Source: Streptomyces sp. WAC08241 (GTDB lineage: Bacteria > Actinomycetota > Actinomycetes > Streptomycetales > Streptomycetaceae). Taken from it: a DNA stretch of 64,000 nucleotides. The translations under genes and the position numbers were made by a program. Positions 53,943-64,000 of the stretch are shown one piece after another (positions within the stretch are counted from its first letter, which is position 1; every line of letters begins with the position of its first letter). A model generated the notes under the pieces. That model ran no database searches. It was given only the letters and a program-made list of their open reading frames with translations, and was not told the origin of the DNA. The stretch lies in the NCBI GenBank assembly GCA_007858575.1, contig CP042279.1, positions 248,001 through 312,000 of the forward strand, in the 5' to 3' direction.

Positions 53943-55774
53943 TCAGACCGGGTCCAGCACCACCCCGGCCCCCGCGTCCCCCTCCAGCTCCAACACCCAC
54001 ACCTCGTTCGCCCCTCCCGCAGCACCGGACCCGGGACGAACAGCGCCTCCTGCGGGCCGGCCGACCAGTAGCGGCCCAGACAGAAGCCGTTCACCCAGAC
54101 GAAGCCCCGGGTCGCGCCCGGCAGCCGCAGCACCGCGTCCCCGCGCCCGCCACGTCGAGGGCCGTCCGGTAGAGCCCCGGACCGCCGCCCCGGCCCGCGC
54201 CCGCCACGCCGGAGGTCCCCGCAGGAGCCCCGGCCCGGAGCCGGCCTCCTCGGAGACCTCCCCGGAGCGCACCTCCTCGAAGCACACCTTGTCGACCGCC
54301 GCCGCCTCGACCGCGTCGAGCCGCAGCCCCCGCGCCCGCACCCCGTGCAGGTACTGCCGCTCGTGCCGTACGCCCCCGGTGATCCCCTTCGGCTCCCGAG
54401 CCGCGGCCCGTAGTTGACCCGGCCCAGGGACTCCACCCACAGGTCCACCACCGCCGGACCGGCCACCGGCTCCGCGAGCGCCACGTCCTCCCTGCCGCTC
54501 GTGTCCAGGACCCCCGCGAGGGCCCCGTCCACATACACCACCGCCCGGTCCCGCAGCCCCGTCACCCCCAGCGGATACGGCCGCCGGGGACCCGGCACCG
54601 CCACCCGGTAGCGGACCAGGCCCCGGTCCACCCCCAGCTCCTCGAAGGTCGGCGGCACCGCCGCCACCACCTCCTCGTCACCGAGGACCTCCAGGACCGC
54701 GTCCAGCGGCGCCCACCCGTCGAAGCCGCCCCGCACCGGGGCCGCGAGCCGGGCCGGGGCTCCGGCACCTCCGGCAGCGGCCCCCGCGCGTACTCCGCGA
54801 GCACCTCGCGGAAGCGCCGGAACTTCTCCGTCGGCCGTCCCGCCTCGTCCACCGGAGCGTCGTAGTCGTACGAGGTCACCGTCGGCCGCAGCGGCCCGTC
54901 GTGCAGCTCCCCGTCCCGGTTCGCCCCCGCCCAGCCGCCGAAGTTCGTCCCGCCGTGTGCCATGTACACGTTGACCGAGGCCCCGCACTCCAGGACCTCC
55001 CGCAGCGCCGCCGCCGCGTCCGCCGCGTCCCGCACCGCGTGCTCCGTGCCCCAGTGGTCGAACCAGCCGCACCAGAACTCCATGCACATCAGCGGCCCCG
55101 ACGGCTGGTGCCGCCGCAGCGTCGCGAAGCCCTCCCGCGCCCCCGAGCCGAAGTTCGCCGTCGCCAGCACCCCCGGCACCGACCCGCCCGTCAGCATGTG
55201 GTCCTCCGGGCCGTCCGAGGTGAACAGCGGCACGACCACCCCGCACTCCCGCAGCAGCCCCGCCAGCCACTCCAGATACACCGGATCGCTGCCGTAACTC
55301 CCGTACTCGTTCTCCACCTGCACCAGGACCACCGGCCCGCCCCGGTCCACCTGCCGCTCCACCACCTGCGGCAGCAACCGCCGGAACCAGGCCTCCACCG
55401 GCGCCAGGAACTCCGGGTCCCGGGTCCGCACCCGCCGCCCGAGCGGCCCGGTCAGCCAGTGCGGAAGCCCGCCGTTCTCCCACTCGGCGCAGACGTACGG
55501 CCCCGGGCGCACGATCGCCCGCATCCCCGCCCGCCCCACCGCGTCCAGGAACCGGCCGAGCGCCGCCACGTCCCCGTACCGGCCGGGCTCCGGCTCGTAC
55601 AGGTTCCACGGGACGTACGTCTCCACGCAGTCGAGGCCCATCGCCCGCAGCATCCCCAGCCGAGTGCTCCCAGTGGCCCTCGTGCACCCGGAAGTAGTGC
55701 AGCGCCCCCGACAGCAGCCGCACCGGCCGCCCGTCGAGCAGGAAGTCCTCGTCACCCACAGCGAACGTGCTCAT
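53943..55774 (-). CDS. Glycoside hydrolase family 35 beta-galactosidase
   Basis: About 610 residues without a signal peptide. The N-terminal TIM barrel starts FLLDGRPVRLLSGALHYFRV and includes GLDCVETYVPWNLYEPEPG, IVRPGPYVCAEWENGGLPHW, VLVQVENEYGSYG with the acid/base Glu, and PLMCMEFWCGWFDHWG with the nucleophile Glu. The second half holds the jelly-roll domains (TGLRDRAVVYVDGALAGVL, RGFVWVNGFCLGRYWSAGPQ), ending GAGVVLDPV. Frame changes near 55670, 54765, 54405, 54220, 54155 and 54020. ATG at 55774 faces the AraC-type regulator gene, a common sugar-locus arrangement. Confidence 0.9.
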
Positions 55775-55879
55775 GGGCACCACCTCACCCCTGGCGGCGA
55801 ACCCGTCCATGGACAAAGATCGTCGCAGTTTGGACGTTAGGGCCCGCCCGTCCGGGGCCCCGGGAAGGGGCACCACCGC

Positions 55880-56763
55880 ATGTACCACACCTGGATGCGC
55901 TACTTCACGCCCGGCCCCGTCCACCACCGCCTCGGCCTCGTCTGCCTCGGCGTCGGACTCCAGCACGGCACCCTGCCCACCGTCGGGCCCCGCACCCTCG
56001 ACCACCACGTGGCCGTCGTCGTCTCCGCCGGCGCCGGCTGGTACCGGGCGCCGACGGACGGCGCGCCGTCGTCACCGCCCCCGCCCTGATCTGGCTCACC
56101 CCGGCACCCCCACCACTACGGCGCCGACCCCGGCACCGGTTGGGACGAGGCCTTCGTCGACTTCTCCGGACCCGCCGCCGCCACGTACACCGAACTCGGC
56201 TACATCGAACCCGACCGGCCCGTCGTCCCCTCTCCGACGCCGCCCCCGCCCGCGCCGCCATCGCCCGGATCGCCCGCGCCGCACGCCCCGGCAACCCCCT
56301 CCTGGAGGTCGAGACCGGCGCCGCCGTCCACGAACTCCTCGTCGCCCTGCGCCGCGCCCGCGCCGACACCAACGCCGACGGCGACCCCGTCCTCACCGCC
56401 CTCGCCCGCGACGCCTTCCAGCCGCTCTCCGTCGCCGAGCACGCCGCCCGCCACGGCATGACCCCCGCCGAACTGCGCACCGCCGTCCGCCGCGCCGCCG
56501 GATGCAGCCCCAAGGACTACCTGCTCACCGTCCGCCTCGGCCGCGCCAAGGAACTCCTCGCCGCCACCGAACTGCCCGTCTCCGCCGTCGCCCGCCGCGT
56601 CGGCTACGACGACCCCGCCTACTTCTCCCGGCTCTTCACCCGCCGGGTCGGCACTGCCCCCATCCGCTTCCGCGAGCAGCAGGGCCGGTCCGTGCCCGGC
56701 GGCTGGAGCAACCGCGTCCCGGATCCCGAACACCCGCCGACGATCCTCCCGCGCTCCGTCTAA
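55880..56763 (+). CDS. AraC family transcriptional regulator
   Basis: About 295 residues. N-terminal cupin ligand-binding domain (MRYFTPGPVHHRLGLVCLGV, then LIWLTPGTPHHYG) and a C-terminal double helix-turn-helix DNA-binding domain (LSVAEHAARHGMTPAELRTA, GCSPKDYLLTVRLGRAKELL, VGYDDPAYFSRLFTRRVGTA). Frame changes near 56055, 56100 and 56235. It is divergent from the GH35 gene, which it probably controls; the 105-base intergenic region would hold its sites, though I see no clear palindrome. Confidence 0.9.
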
Positions 56764-56774
56764 GCTCGCAGGTC

Positions 56775-57168
56775 ATGAGCGACTCCACCCCGACCTCCGC
56801 ACCGACCCCGGCACCGGCCTCCGCACCGACCCACGCGCCGACCCCGGCCCCGGCCACCGGAGAGACCCCGGCCGCCGACGAAGCCGTCCGCGCCGAGCTG
56901 TCCCGGCTGCGCGACAGCATCGACAACATCGACGCGGCGGTCGTGCACATGCTCGCCGAGCGCTTCAAGTGCACCCAGCAGGTCGGCGTCCTCAAGGCCG
57001 AGCACCACCTGCCGCCCGCCGACCCGCCCGCGAGGCCCGCCAGATCACCCGCCTCCGGGAACTCGCCGAGAGCGCGAACTCGACCCGGCCTTCGCCGAGA
57101 AGCTCCTCAACTTCATCATCGCCGAGGTCATCCGCCACCACGAGACGATCGCGGACGGCACGCGCTGA
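56775..57168 (+). CDS. Chorismate mutase, AroQ (monofunctional)
   Basis: About 131 residues. A Thr/Pro/Ala repeat-rich N terminus (TPTSAPTPAPAS type, 30 residues) precedes the AroQ helical domain: LSRLRDSIDNIDAAVVHMLA with the conserved Arg and Asp, RFKCTQQVGVLKAEHHLPP with the catalytic Arg/Lys, AREARQITRLRELAE, and FAEKLLNFIIAEVIRHHETI. It converts chorismate to prephenate, competing with TrpE for chorismate. Frame changes near 57022 and 57085. ATG 11 bases after the AraC stop suggests co-transcription. Confidence 0.92.
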
Positions 57169-57277
57169 CGGAACCCGCCGACGGAACGCGCCGGAGGAGA
57201 GCCCCGCAGGTCACGCCCCGGCAAGGTTCTCCCCGCACCCCTGCCGGAGGCCCCGGGCATCGGGCAGCATAGGGCCC

Positions 57278-59754
57278 ATGTCCGTACTGACGCGCGACGA
57301 AGCGCAGACCCGTGCCCAGCTCCTCGACGTCCACCACTACCGCGTGGACATCGACCTCACCACCGGCGCCGAGACCTTCGAGTCCACCAGCACCGTCCGG
57401 TTCACCGCCCGCGCCGCCGGGGACACCTTCGTCGAGCTCAAGCCCGTCACCCTGCACTCCGCCACCCTCGACGGAGAGCCTCGACCCCGCCGCCCTCGAC
57501 GGCAACCGGCTCCCCCTGAGCCTCACCGAGGGCGAGCACGAGCTGCGCGTCGCCACCACCATGCGCTACTCCCGCACCGGCGAGGGCATGCACCGCTTCA
57601 CGGACCCCACCGACGGCGAGTCGTACGTCTACACCCAGCTCTTCATGGAGGACGTCCAGCGCGTCTTCGCCGCCTTCGACCAGCCCGACCTCAAGGCTGT
57701 CTTCGAGGTCGCCGTCACCGCCCCCGACGACTGGACCGTCCTCGCCAACGGCATCACCGAACGGCAGCCCGACGGCACCTGGAAGGCCGCCCCCACCCCC
57801 TCCTCTCCACCTACTTCGTCTGCGTCGCCGCAGGACCCTGGCACTCGGTCCGCACCGAACACGCCGGACTCCCCTTCGGCATCCACTGCCGCCGCTCCCT
57901 CGCCCCCACCTCGACGCCGACGCCGACGAGATCCTCGCCGTCACCAGGGCCTGCTACGACCGCTACCACGAGAAGTTCGACGAGCCCTACCCCTTCGACT
58001 CGTACGACCAGGCCTTCGTCCCCGAGTTCAACGCCGGCGCCATGGAGAACCCCGGCCTCGTCACCTTCCGCGACGAGTTCGTCTTCCGTTCCGCCGTCAC
58101 CGTCACCGAGCGCCAGACCCGCGCCATGGTCATCGCCCACGAGATGGCCCACATGTGGTTCGGCGACCTCGTCACCCTGCGCTGGTGGGACGACATCTGG
58201 CTGAACGAGTCCTTCGCCGAGTACATGGGCTACCAGACCGTCAACGAGGCCTGCTCCGACCTCTTCCCCGACACCTGGATCGACTTCGGCGTCACCCGCA
58301 AGGCCTGGGGATACGAGGCCGACCAGCGGCCCTCCACCCACCCCGTCGCCCCCGACCCCGAGGCCGTCCCCGACACCGCCTCCGCCCTCCTCAACTTCGA
58401 CGGCATCTCCTACGCCAAGGGCGCCTCCGCCCTCCGCCAGCTCGTCACCTGGCTCGGCGAGAAGGACTTCCTCGCCGGCATCAACATCCACTTCGCACGG
58501 CACAAGTTCGGCAACGCCACCCTCGCCGACTTCATCGACAACCTCGCCGCCGCCACCGACCGCGACGTCCACGCCTGGGCCGAGCGGTGGCTGCGCACCA
58601 CCGGCGTCGACACCTCACCCCCGCCTCGACGGCGAGGGCCTCCACTGGAACCTCACGGTCGACCGCGACGGCAGCCGCCCCCACCGCATCTCCGCCGGCC
58701 TCTACGACCGCGACCCTCCGGCGACCTCGTCCTGCGCGAACGCCGCGAACTCGACGTCCCCCAGGACGCCCCCGCCGAACTCACCGGCCTCGCCCCGCCC
58801 TCGTCGTCCTCAACGACGAGGACCTCACCTACACCAAGCTCCGCTTCGACGAGGTCTCCGGGGAGTCCGCCCTGCGCGGCCTCTCCCGCATCCCCGACCC
58901 GCTCACCCGCGCCGTCGTCTGGAACGCTGCGCGACCGGGTCCGCGACGGCGACCTCGCCCCCGCCGACTACCTCGAAGTCGCCCTCGCGCACCTCCCCGA
59001 GGAGACCGAACTCGCCCTCGTCCAGGGCGTCCTGGCCTTCGCCCGCCACCAGATCGCCGACCGGTACGTCCCCGCCGGCGAGCGCCCCGCCGCCCTCGCC
59101 ACGATCTGCGGGATCGCCCGCGCCCTGCTGCGCCGCACCGAGGACGGCGAGGCACCCGGACTGCGCCTCACCGCCGTCCGCGCCTTCGTCGACAGCGCCA
59201 CCACCCCCGACAAGATCGCCTCCTGGCTCGACGAGGGCACCGTCCACGGCGGCCCCGAACTCGACCCCGAACTGCGCTGGCGGATCCTCGCCCGGCTCGC
59301 CGTCCTCGGCGCCACCGACGAGACCGCCATCGCCGCCGAACTGGAACGCGACCCCAGCGCCACCGGCCAGGAGGGCGCCGCTCGCTGCCGCGCCGCCCTG
59401 CCGGCCCCCGAGGCCAAGGAGGCGGCCTGGTCCGCCCTCTTCGACTCCGACGACCTCTCCAACTACCTCTTCACCGCCACCGCCCAGGGCTTCTGGCAGC
59501 CCGAACAGGCCGACCTCGTACGGGAGTACGTGCCCCGCTTCTACGAGGCGGCTGCCGCCTCGGCGACCGGCGCGGCCCCGCCATGGCCGAGGCCGCCGGC
59601 CGCCACGCCTTCCCGGCCCACGCGGTCGACGCCGACTCCCTGGCCCTCGGCGAACGCCACCTGGCCGACACCCCCATGATCCCCGCTCCTCCGCCGCAAG
59701 CTCGTCGACCAGCTCGACGACCTGCGCCGGGCCCTGAAGGTCAGGGAGGGCTGA
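57278..59754 (+). CDS. pepN: Aminopeptidase N (M1 zinc metallopeptidase)
   Basis: About 827 residues. The M1 family order is visible: an N-terminal beta domain (HHYRVDIDLTTGAETFESTS, FTDPTDGESYVYTQLF), then the exopeptidase signature EFNAGAMENPG, then the zinc site VIAHEMAHMWFGDLVTLRWW with the distal Glu in NESFAEYMGY, and GISYAKGASALRQLVTW. The helical C-terminal domain ends LVDQLDDLRRALKVREG. At least seven missing bases (near 57480, 57800, 57910, 58620, 58712, 58800, 58925, 59575, 59690). ATG at 57278 gives MSVLTRDEAQTRAQLLD, the standard Streptomyces PepN start. Confidence 0.95.
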
Positions 59755-59761
59755 GCCGCCA

Positions 59762-59794
59762 CGGTGCGGGGACCGGCCTCCGGTCCCCGCACCG
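59762..59794 (+). terminator. Terminator after pepN
   Basis: Perfect 15-bp stem CGGTGCGGGGACCGG / CCGGTCCCCGCACCG with a three-base loop, eight bases after the pepN stop. Confidence 0.85.
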
Positions 59795-59886
59795 ACCGTC
59801 CTCGAAACACCACCCCGTGTCCCCCGTTCGGGTCACACCCCGCACTCTCCGGACAAACCCCCGCGCCCCCCGGCACCCTGTCGTCC

Positions 59887-61366
59887 ATGCGTGCCGCACC
59901 CCCACCCTCGCCGGAGGCATCCCCGGCGCCGACGCCCTGCGGCCCCTCCTGGGCACCGTCCTCGACGCCCTGCGCGCCGGGGCTGAGGAGCGGGCGGGCC
60001 CCTCCCGGCTGGGGACCGGAGGCGGTGGCCCACCGCACCGCACGGCTCGGAGCCGTACTCCCCGAGACCGGAACCGGCCCCGACGAAGCCCTCCGCACCC
60101 TCGTCCACGCCCTCGCCGCCGGCGCCGCCGACCCCGCCGACCCGCTCTGCGCCGCCCACCTCCACACCCCGCCCTCGCGCTCGCCGCCGCCGCCGACCTG
60201 GCCGCCTCCGCGCTCAACCCCTCCATGGACTCCCTGGGACCAGGCCCCGCCGCCTCCGCCCTCGAAGCCCTGGTCACCACCGCCCTCGCCGCCGAGATCC
60301 ACCCCGGCGCCCCCGCCCCGACGCCCTCGTCACCACCGGCGGCACCGAGTCCAACCAACTCGCCCTCCTCCTCGCCAGGGAACACCACGCCGGAGAACGC
60401 CTCACCGGTGAACGCCGCACCGGAGAGCACCACGCCGGAAAGCACCGCACCGGAGAGCACCCCACCGGGGAGCGCCACGCCCGGGACCGCCGCGCCGGGG
60501 AAGGCCCCTCCGCACCGTCGTCGGCGCCAACGCCCACCACTCCTTCCGGCGCGCCGCCTGGCTCCTCGGCCTCCCCGCCCCCGTCGTCGTCCCCACCCCC
60601 CGGGGCGTCCTCGACCCCGCCGCCCTCCACGCCGCCCTGACCGACACCCCCGGCCCGCTCCTCGTCGCCGCCACCGCCGGCACCACCGACGAAGGCCTCG
60701 TCGACCCCTGCCCGCACTCGCCGACGTCTGCGCCGCCCACGGCGCCGACCTCCACGTCGACGCGCCTGCGGCGGCCCCCTCCTTCAGCCGCACCCACCGC
60801 CCCCTCCTCGCCGGCCTCGACCGCGCCCGCACCGTCACCGTCGACCTCCACAAACTCGGCTGGCAGCCCGCCGCCGCCGGACTCCTCGCCGTCCGCGACA
60901 CGACCGACCTCGCCCCCTCGCCCACACCGCCGACTACCTCAACGCCGACGACGACACCGACGCCGGCCTCCCCGACCTCCTCGGCCGCTCCCCGCGCACC
61001 ACCCGCCGCCCCGACGTCCTCAAGGCCGCCGTCACCCTCCGCGCCCTCGGCCGCACCGGCCTCGGCGCCCTCGTCGACACCTGCATGGACCTCGCCCAGG
61101 ACCTCGCCGACCGCATCGAGAAGACCCCCGCCCTCGACCTGCGCGCCCGGCCCGTCCTCACCACCGTCCTCTTCCGCCCCCACGACGCCGACGACACCGC
61201 CGTCGCCGCGATCCGCCGCACCCTCCTCACCGGCGGCCGGGCGGTCCTCGGCCGGGCCCGCGCGGACGGCCGCCTCTGGCTCAAGGCCACCCTGCTCAAC
61301 CCCCACGCCACCCCCGACGACCTGGACCAGCTCATCACCCTCGTGGAAGGCAGCGCCCACCGATGA
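59887..61366 (+). CDS. PLP-dependent decarboxylase, DesA-like (frameshifted)
   Basis: About 494 residues of the group II decarboxylase family, most like DesA lysine decarboxylases that make cadaverine for hydroxamate siderophores. Motifs: ALRPLLGTVLDALRAGAEER at the start, NPSMDSWDQAPAASALEALV across a frame change, VTTGGTESNQLALLLAREHH (PLP phosphate loop), LLVAATAGTTDEGLVDP, DLHVDAACGGPL, and TVTVDLHKLGWQPAAAG with the PLP lysine. An eightfold pentapeptide repeat interrupts the large domain (see repeat at 60380). Frame changes near 59900, 60005, 60178, 60318, 60505, 60710, 60770 and 60920. ATGA overlap with the monooxygenase gene. Confidence 0.8.
60380..60499. repeat. Eight 15-bp tandem repeats inside the decarboxylase
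   Basis: Eight degenerate copies of a 15-bp unit such as GAGCACCACGCCGGA run without a gap and in frame. They encode pentapeptides of the form E-H/R-x-T/A-G (EHHAG, ERLTG, ERRTG, EHHAG, KHRTG, EHPTG, ERHAR, DRRAG). The first copy coincides with the conserved helix after the PLP loop, so the array seems to have grown from native sequence into a surface loop. Confidence 0.8.
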
Positions 61367-62808
61367 CCGGCAGCACCCCCGAACAGGACACCGACCGGCC
61401 CCCGCACCCCCGGGACACCCCGGCCCCCGACCGCCCCCACGACCTCGTCGGCATCGGCATCGGCCCCTTCAACCTCTCCCTCGCCGCCCTCGCCCACGGC
61501 GTCCCCGGCGGCCTCTCCACCGCCTTCTACGAACAGCGCCCCGCCTTCCACTGGCACCCCGGCCTCCTCATCGACGGCGCCACCCTCCAGGTCCCCTTCC
61601 TCGCCGACCTCGTCACCCTCGCCGACCCCGCCAGCCCCTGGACCTTCCTCAACTACCTCAAGAGCCGCGAGCGCCTCTTCCCCTTCTACTTCGCCGAGAA
61701 GTTCCACATCCACCGTGCCGAGTACGACGCCTACTGCCGCTGGGCCAGCGAACGCCTCCCCGGCCTCCACTTCGCCCACCAGGTCGACTCCGTCCGCTGG
61801 AACCCCGAACGACGCCTCTTCGAGGTCGACTTCGCCCAGCTCGACCCCGACGGCGAGACCGAGGCCCTCGGCCGCACCTACACCCGCAACGTCGTCCTCG
61901 GCGTCGGCACCGAACCGTACGTCCCCGAACCCCTGAGGCCCTCGCCGACGCCCCCGGCGTCCCCGTCGTCCACTCCGCCGACTACCTCACCCACCGCGAG
62001 ACCCTCCTCGCCGCCGGACACGTCACCGTCATCGGCTCCGGCCAGTCCGGCGCCGAGATCTTCCTCGACCTCCTGCGCGCCCGCCCCGCCGGAGCCGAGG
62101 GCATCCACTGGCTCACCCGCACCGAGGCGTTCGCCCCCATGGAGTACTCCAAGCTCGGCCTCGAACACTTCACCCCCGACTACACCCGCTACTTCCACGC
62201 CCTCCCCGAGCAGGTGCGCGACGGCCTCGTGCCCCGCCAGTGGCAGCTCCACAAGGGCATCGACGACGCCACCCTCACCGCCATCCACGACGAGCTCTAC
62301 CGCCGCACCCTCCACGGCGGCTGGCCCGACGCCGTCTCACCCCGGCGTCCGCGTCCGCACCGCCGGCCGCGTCGCCACCACCCGCGTCGAACTGCACCTG
62401 GAACACGTCCAGCAGTCCGCCCGCACCCGTCTCACCACCGACGCCGTCGTCCTCGCCACCGGCTACCGCGAACGCCCCTCGACCGCCTCCTCACCGGCCT
62501 CGACCCCTACCTGCGCCACGACTCCGCCGGCCGCCCCCGCGTCGACGAGCAGTACCGCCTCGTCCTCGACCCCTCCGTCACCGGCGCCGTCCACGTCCAG
62601 AACGCCGAACGCCACACCCACGGCGTCGGCGCCCCGACCTCGGCCTCGCCGCCTGGCGCAGCGCCACCATCCTCAACGCGATCACCGGCAAGGAGCCCTA
62701 TCCGCTGCCCCGCCGCACCGCCTTCACCAGCTTCGGCCTGGAAGACGAGAGGCGCTCGGCATCCCGGCCCAGGGCCGGAAGCTGACGCCTCTCGCACAGA
62801 ACGTCTAG
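61363..62808 (+). CDS. L-lysine/cadaverine N6-monooxygenase (DesB-like)
   Basis: About 481 residues of the flavin-dependent N-hydroxylase family. FAD motif VGIGIGPFNLSLAALAHG, FHWHPGLLIDGATLQVPFLA, SPWTFLNYLKSRERLFPFY (substrate region), NADPH motif VTVIGSGQSGAEIFLDLL, and LATGYRERP near the C terminus. With the upstream decarboxylase it would form N-hydroxycadaverine, as DesB does in desferrioxamine synthesis. Frame changes near 61940, 62338, 62478, 62637 and 62750. No acyltransferase (DesC) or NIS synthetase (DesD) gene follows: the next gene is convergent. No DmdR-type iron box is visible upstream of the pair. Confidence 0.85.
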   Translation: MTGSTPEQDTDRPPHPRDTPAPDRPHDLVGIGIGPFNLSLAALAHGVPGGLSTAFYEQRPAFHWHPGLLIDGATLQVPFLADLVTLADPASPWTFLNYLKSRERLFPFYFAEKFHIHRAEYDAYCRWASERLPGLHFAHQVDSVRWNPERRLFEVDFAQLDPDGETEALGRTYTRNVVLGVGTEPYVPEPLRPSPTPPASPSSTPPTTSPTARPSSPPDTSPSSAPASPAPRSSSTSCAPAPPEPRASTGSPAPRRSPPWSTPSSASNTSPPTTPATSTPSPSRCATASCPASGSSTRASTTPPSPPSTTSSTAAPSTAAGPTPSHPGVRVRTAGRVATTRVELHLEHVQQSARTRLTTDAVVLATGYRERPSTASSPASTPTCATTPPAAPASTSSTASSSTPPSPAPSTSRTPNATPTASAPRPRPRRLAQRHHPQRDHRQGALSAAPPHRLHQLRPGRREALGIPAQGRKLTPLAQNV

Positions 62809-62814
62809 GACCGG

Positions 62815-64000
62815 CTAGAACACCGGCACGCCGTCCCGGGTCAGCTTCCAGTCCACCGACGCGAACTGCCCCGGGTCGACCGTCCCCCGCCCGCACCCAC
62901 TGGATGATCGTGTTGCGGATCTCGTCCGAGTTCGCCCAGAGCTGCTGCGCGTTCGCCACGTGCGGGAACGCGCCGCCGCCGCTCGCCCGGTAGTTGTTCA
63001 CCGCCAGGACGAACCTCGCCGCCGGGTCCAGCGGCTTCCCCTCGAACGACAGGTTCACGATCCGCGACCCGGCCGGCTTCGCGATGTCGATCTCGTACGT
63101 CAGACCCGACACTGCGTCGTAGTTGTAGTCCGGCGTGTTGTCCGCGTTCGTCAGCTTCGCCGTGTCGACCGGGGCGCCCGCCGGGGTCCGCACGTAGTAC
63201 CGCGCCGAGAACTCTAGGTAGTCCTTGAGCTGGGCGCCCGTCAGCAGCCGCGCCTCCAGGGTGTTCTCGAACGGGTACAGACCCGCCGCGTCCTTGATCG
63301 TGACCTGACCGGCCGGGATCCGGGCCGTACGGGAGAAGCAGGAGGCCTGCGAGAGCACCGGCAGACCCGCGTACGCGCCGCCCGCAAGCGCCGCCTTCAC
63401 CGTCTCCGCCTGCACCGCGTTGATCAGGTCGATGATCGGCTCGTCCTTCCACGGCGCGTCGGCCGTGGTCATCGCCGCCACCGAGGTGCCGATGACCTGG
63501 TTGACGTACGCGACGACCTTCCGGTGCTCGTCGGAGAGCAGCCGCACGATCGTCCGGTCCTCCTCCACCGTGTTGGAGTTCAGGACCTGCGCGCCCACCT
63601 TCTCGACGCTCCAGCGGCCCTTCTCCCACACCAGGTCGAAGTCGAAGAGGGTGAGGCGCTGGCCCCACTTCAGCGGCTCGGAGAGGACGACCTCCTTGCC
63701 GGTCTCCTTGTTCGCGACCCGGTACTCGGGGATCTCGGTGTGCGCGTGCCCCACGAGGATCGCGTCGATGCCCGGCACCTGCTCGGCCACGAGCCCGGCC
63801 GCGTTCTCGACGTACGGCAACTGGTCACCGTACGAGGACGTGCCGCTGGAACCGGAGTGCGCCGAGACGACCACCACGTCCGCGCCCATCGAGCGCAGCT
63901 TCGGCACCCACTTCGCCGCCTGCTCCTCCAGGCCCGGGAAGACCATCTTCCCGCTGACGTTCGCCTTGTCCCAGATCGCGATCCCCGGGTTGGTCAGCCC
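62815..64000 (-). CDS. Secreted 5'-nucleotidase/2',3'-cyclic phosphodiesterase family (5' end beyond window)
   Basis: The 395 C-terminal residues are present. The metallophosphatase part includes KLRSMGADVVVVSAHSGSSG and VPGIDAILVGHAHTEIPEY with GHAHTE as the metal-binding motif. The C-terminal 5'-nucleotidase domain (PF02872-like) includes SQASCFSRTARIPAGQVTIK, LYPFENTLEARLLTGAQLKD, FVLAVNNYRASGGGAFPHV, and the end SVDWKLTRDGVPVF. One base is missing near 62895. The family hydrolyses extracellular nucleotides to nucleosides and phosphate. It is convergent with the monooxygenase gene, six bases apart. Confidence 0.9.

Noticed and set aside
53943..56008. A very long open minus-strand frame joining the GH35 region to the metallopeptidase region (to 51998)
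   Set aside because: High-GC antisense frames lack stops; the real proteins in this interval are on different strands and frames (trypsin, GH35, peptidase).
59755..59886. Iron-box search before the DesA/DesB-like pair
   Set aside because: No sequence resembling TTAGGTTAGGC-type palindromes is present; only the pepN terminator hairpin is seen.
57312..62993. An open plus-strand frame of almost 1,900 codons over pepN, the decarboxylase and the monooxygenase
   Set aside because: It only picks up pieces of the three genes where missing bases shift their frames into it; most of it is Pro/Arg-rich noise.

Overview
The window is high-GC (about 72% or more) actinobacterial DNA. The gene content and order, GTG/ATG starts, frequent 4-bp GTGA/ATGA start-stop overlaps and family-specific small genes (HGxxPAAW protein, TrpM, PriA) point to Streptomyces. 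The sequence carries several dozen apparent single-base losses, mostly one C (or G) missing from short C/G runs and very often in a CCTC context. They split well conserved housekeeping genes (hisD, hisC, hisB, hisH, trpE, gltB, lgt, pepN) into adjacent frames. I treat these as sequencing/assembly errors. Genes are annotated across them, so many spans contain one or more frame changes.

Layout. 1-8.0 kb: tail of an NYN-domain protein, an ABC exporter pair, a DUF2567 membrane protein, a YbaK-type deacylase, a LON-domain protein and two poorly characterised proteins. 8.2-17.9 kb: histidine operon hisD-C-B-(small membrane protein)-hisH-priA-ridA-hisF, then hisI, trpE and a Trp-associated membrane protein. 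17.6-24.4 kb: small membrane proteins, trpC-trpM-trpB-trpA, a DsbA-like thioredoxin and lgt. 24.5-32.8 kb, minus strand: a tightly overlapping seven-gene operon of four ADP-ribosylglycohydrolase paralogues, a ribokinase-like kinase, a CaiB-type CoA transferase and a CitE-type lyase. 33.1-40.3 kb: a VIT/CCC1 transporter and glutamate synthase gltBD, with a good GlnR-box match upstream.

40.4-47.2 kb is the most unusual part. A minus-strand, GTGA-coupled three-gene unit encodes a very large protein (about 1,700 residues: caspase-like protease, helical region, winged-helix segment, Hsp90-type GHKL ATPase, further winged-helix-like repeats), a small cysteine-rich protein and a small protein with three membrane segments. 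It is divergent from a von Willebrand A domain gene, and its central 2 kb has clearly lower GC. It resembles an NTP-dependent conflict or cell-death system.

47.3-64 kb: VOC protein, a flavin-reductase-like fragment, DEAD-box helicase, secreted guanyl RNase, ankyrin/HEAT protein, HEXXH metallopeptidase, secreted trypsin, GH35 beta-galactosidase with a divergent AraC regulator, chorismate mutase, aminopeptidase N, a decarboxylase/lysine N-monooxygenase pair of the desferrioxamine type, and a 5'-nucleotidase running off the end.

Metabolically the window joins histidine and tryptophan synthesis (both using PriA), nitrogen assimilation (GltBD) and chorismate mutase. The accessory part from 40 to 47 kb looks like a defence or stress module.
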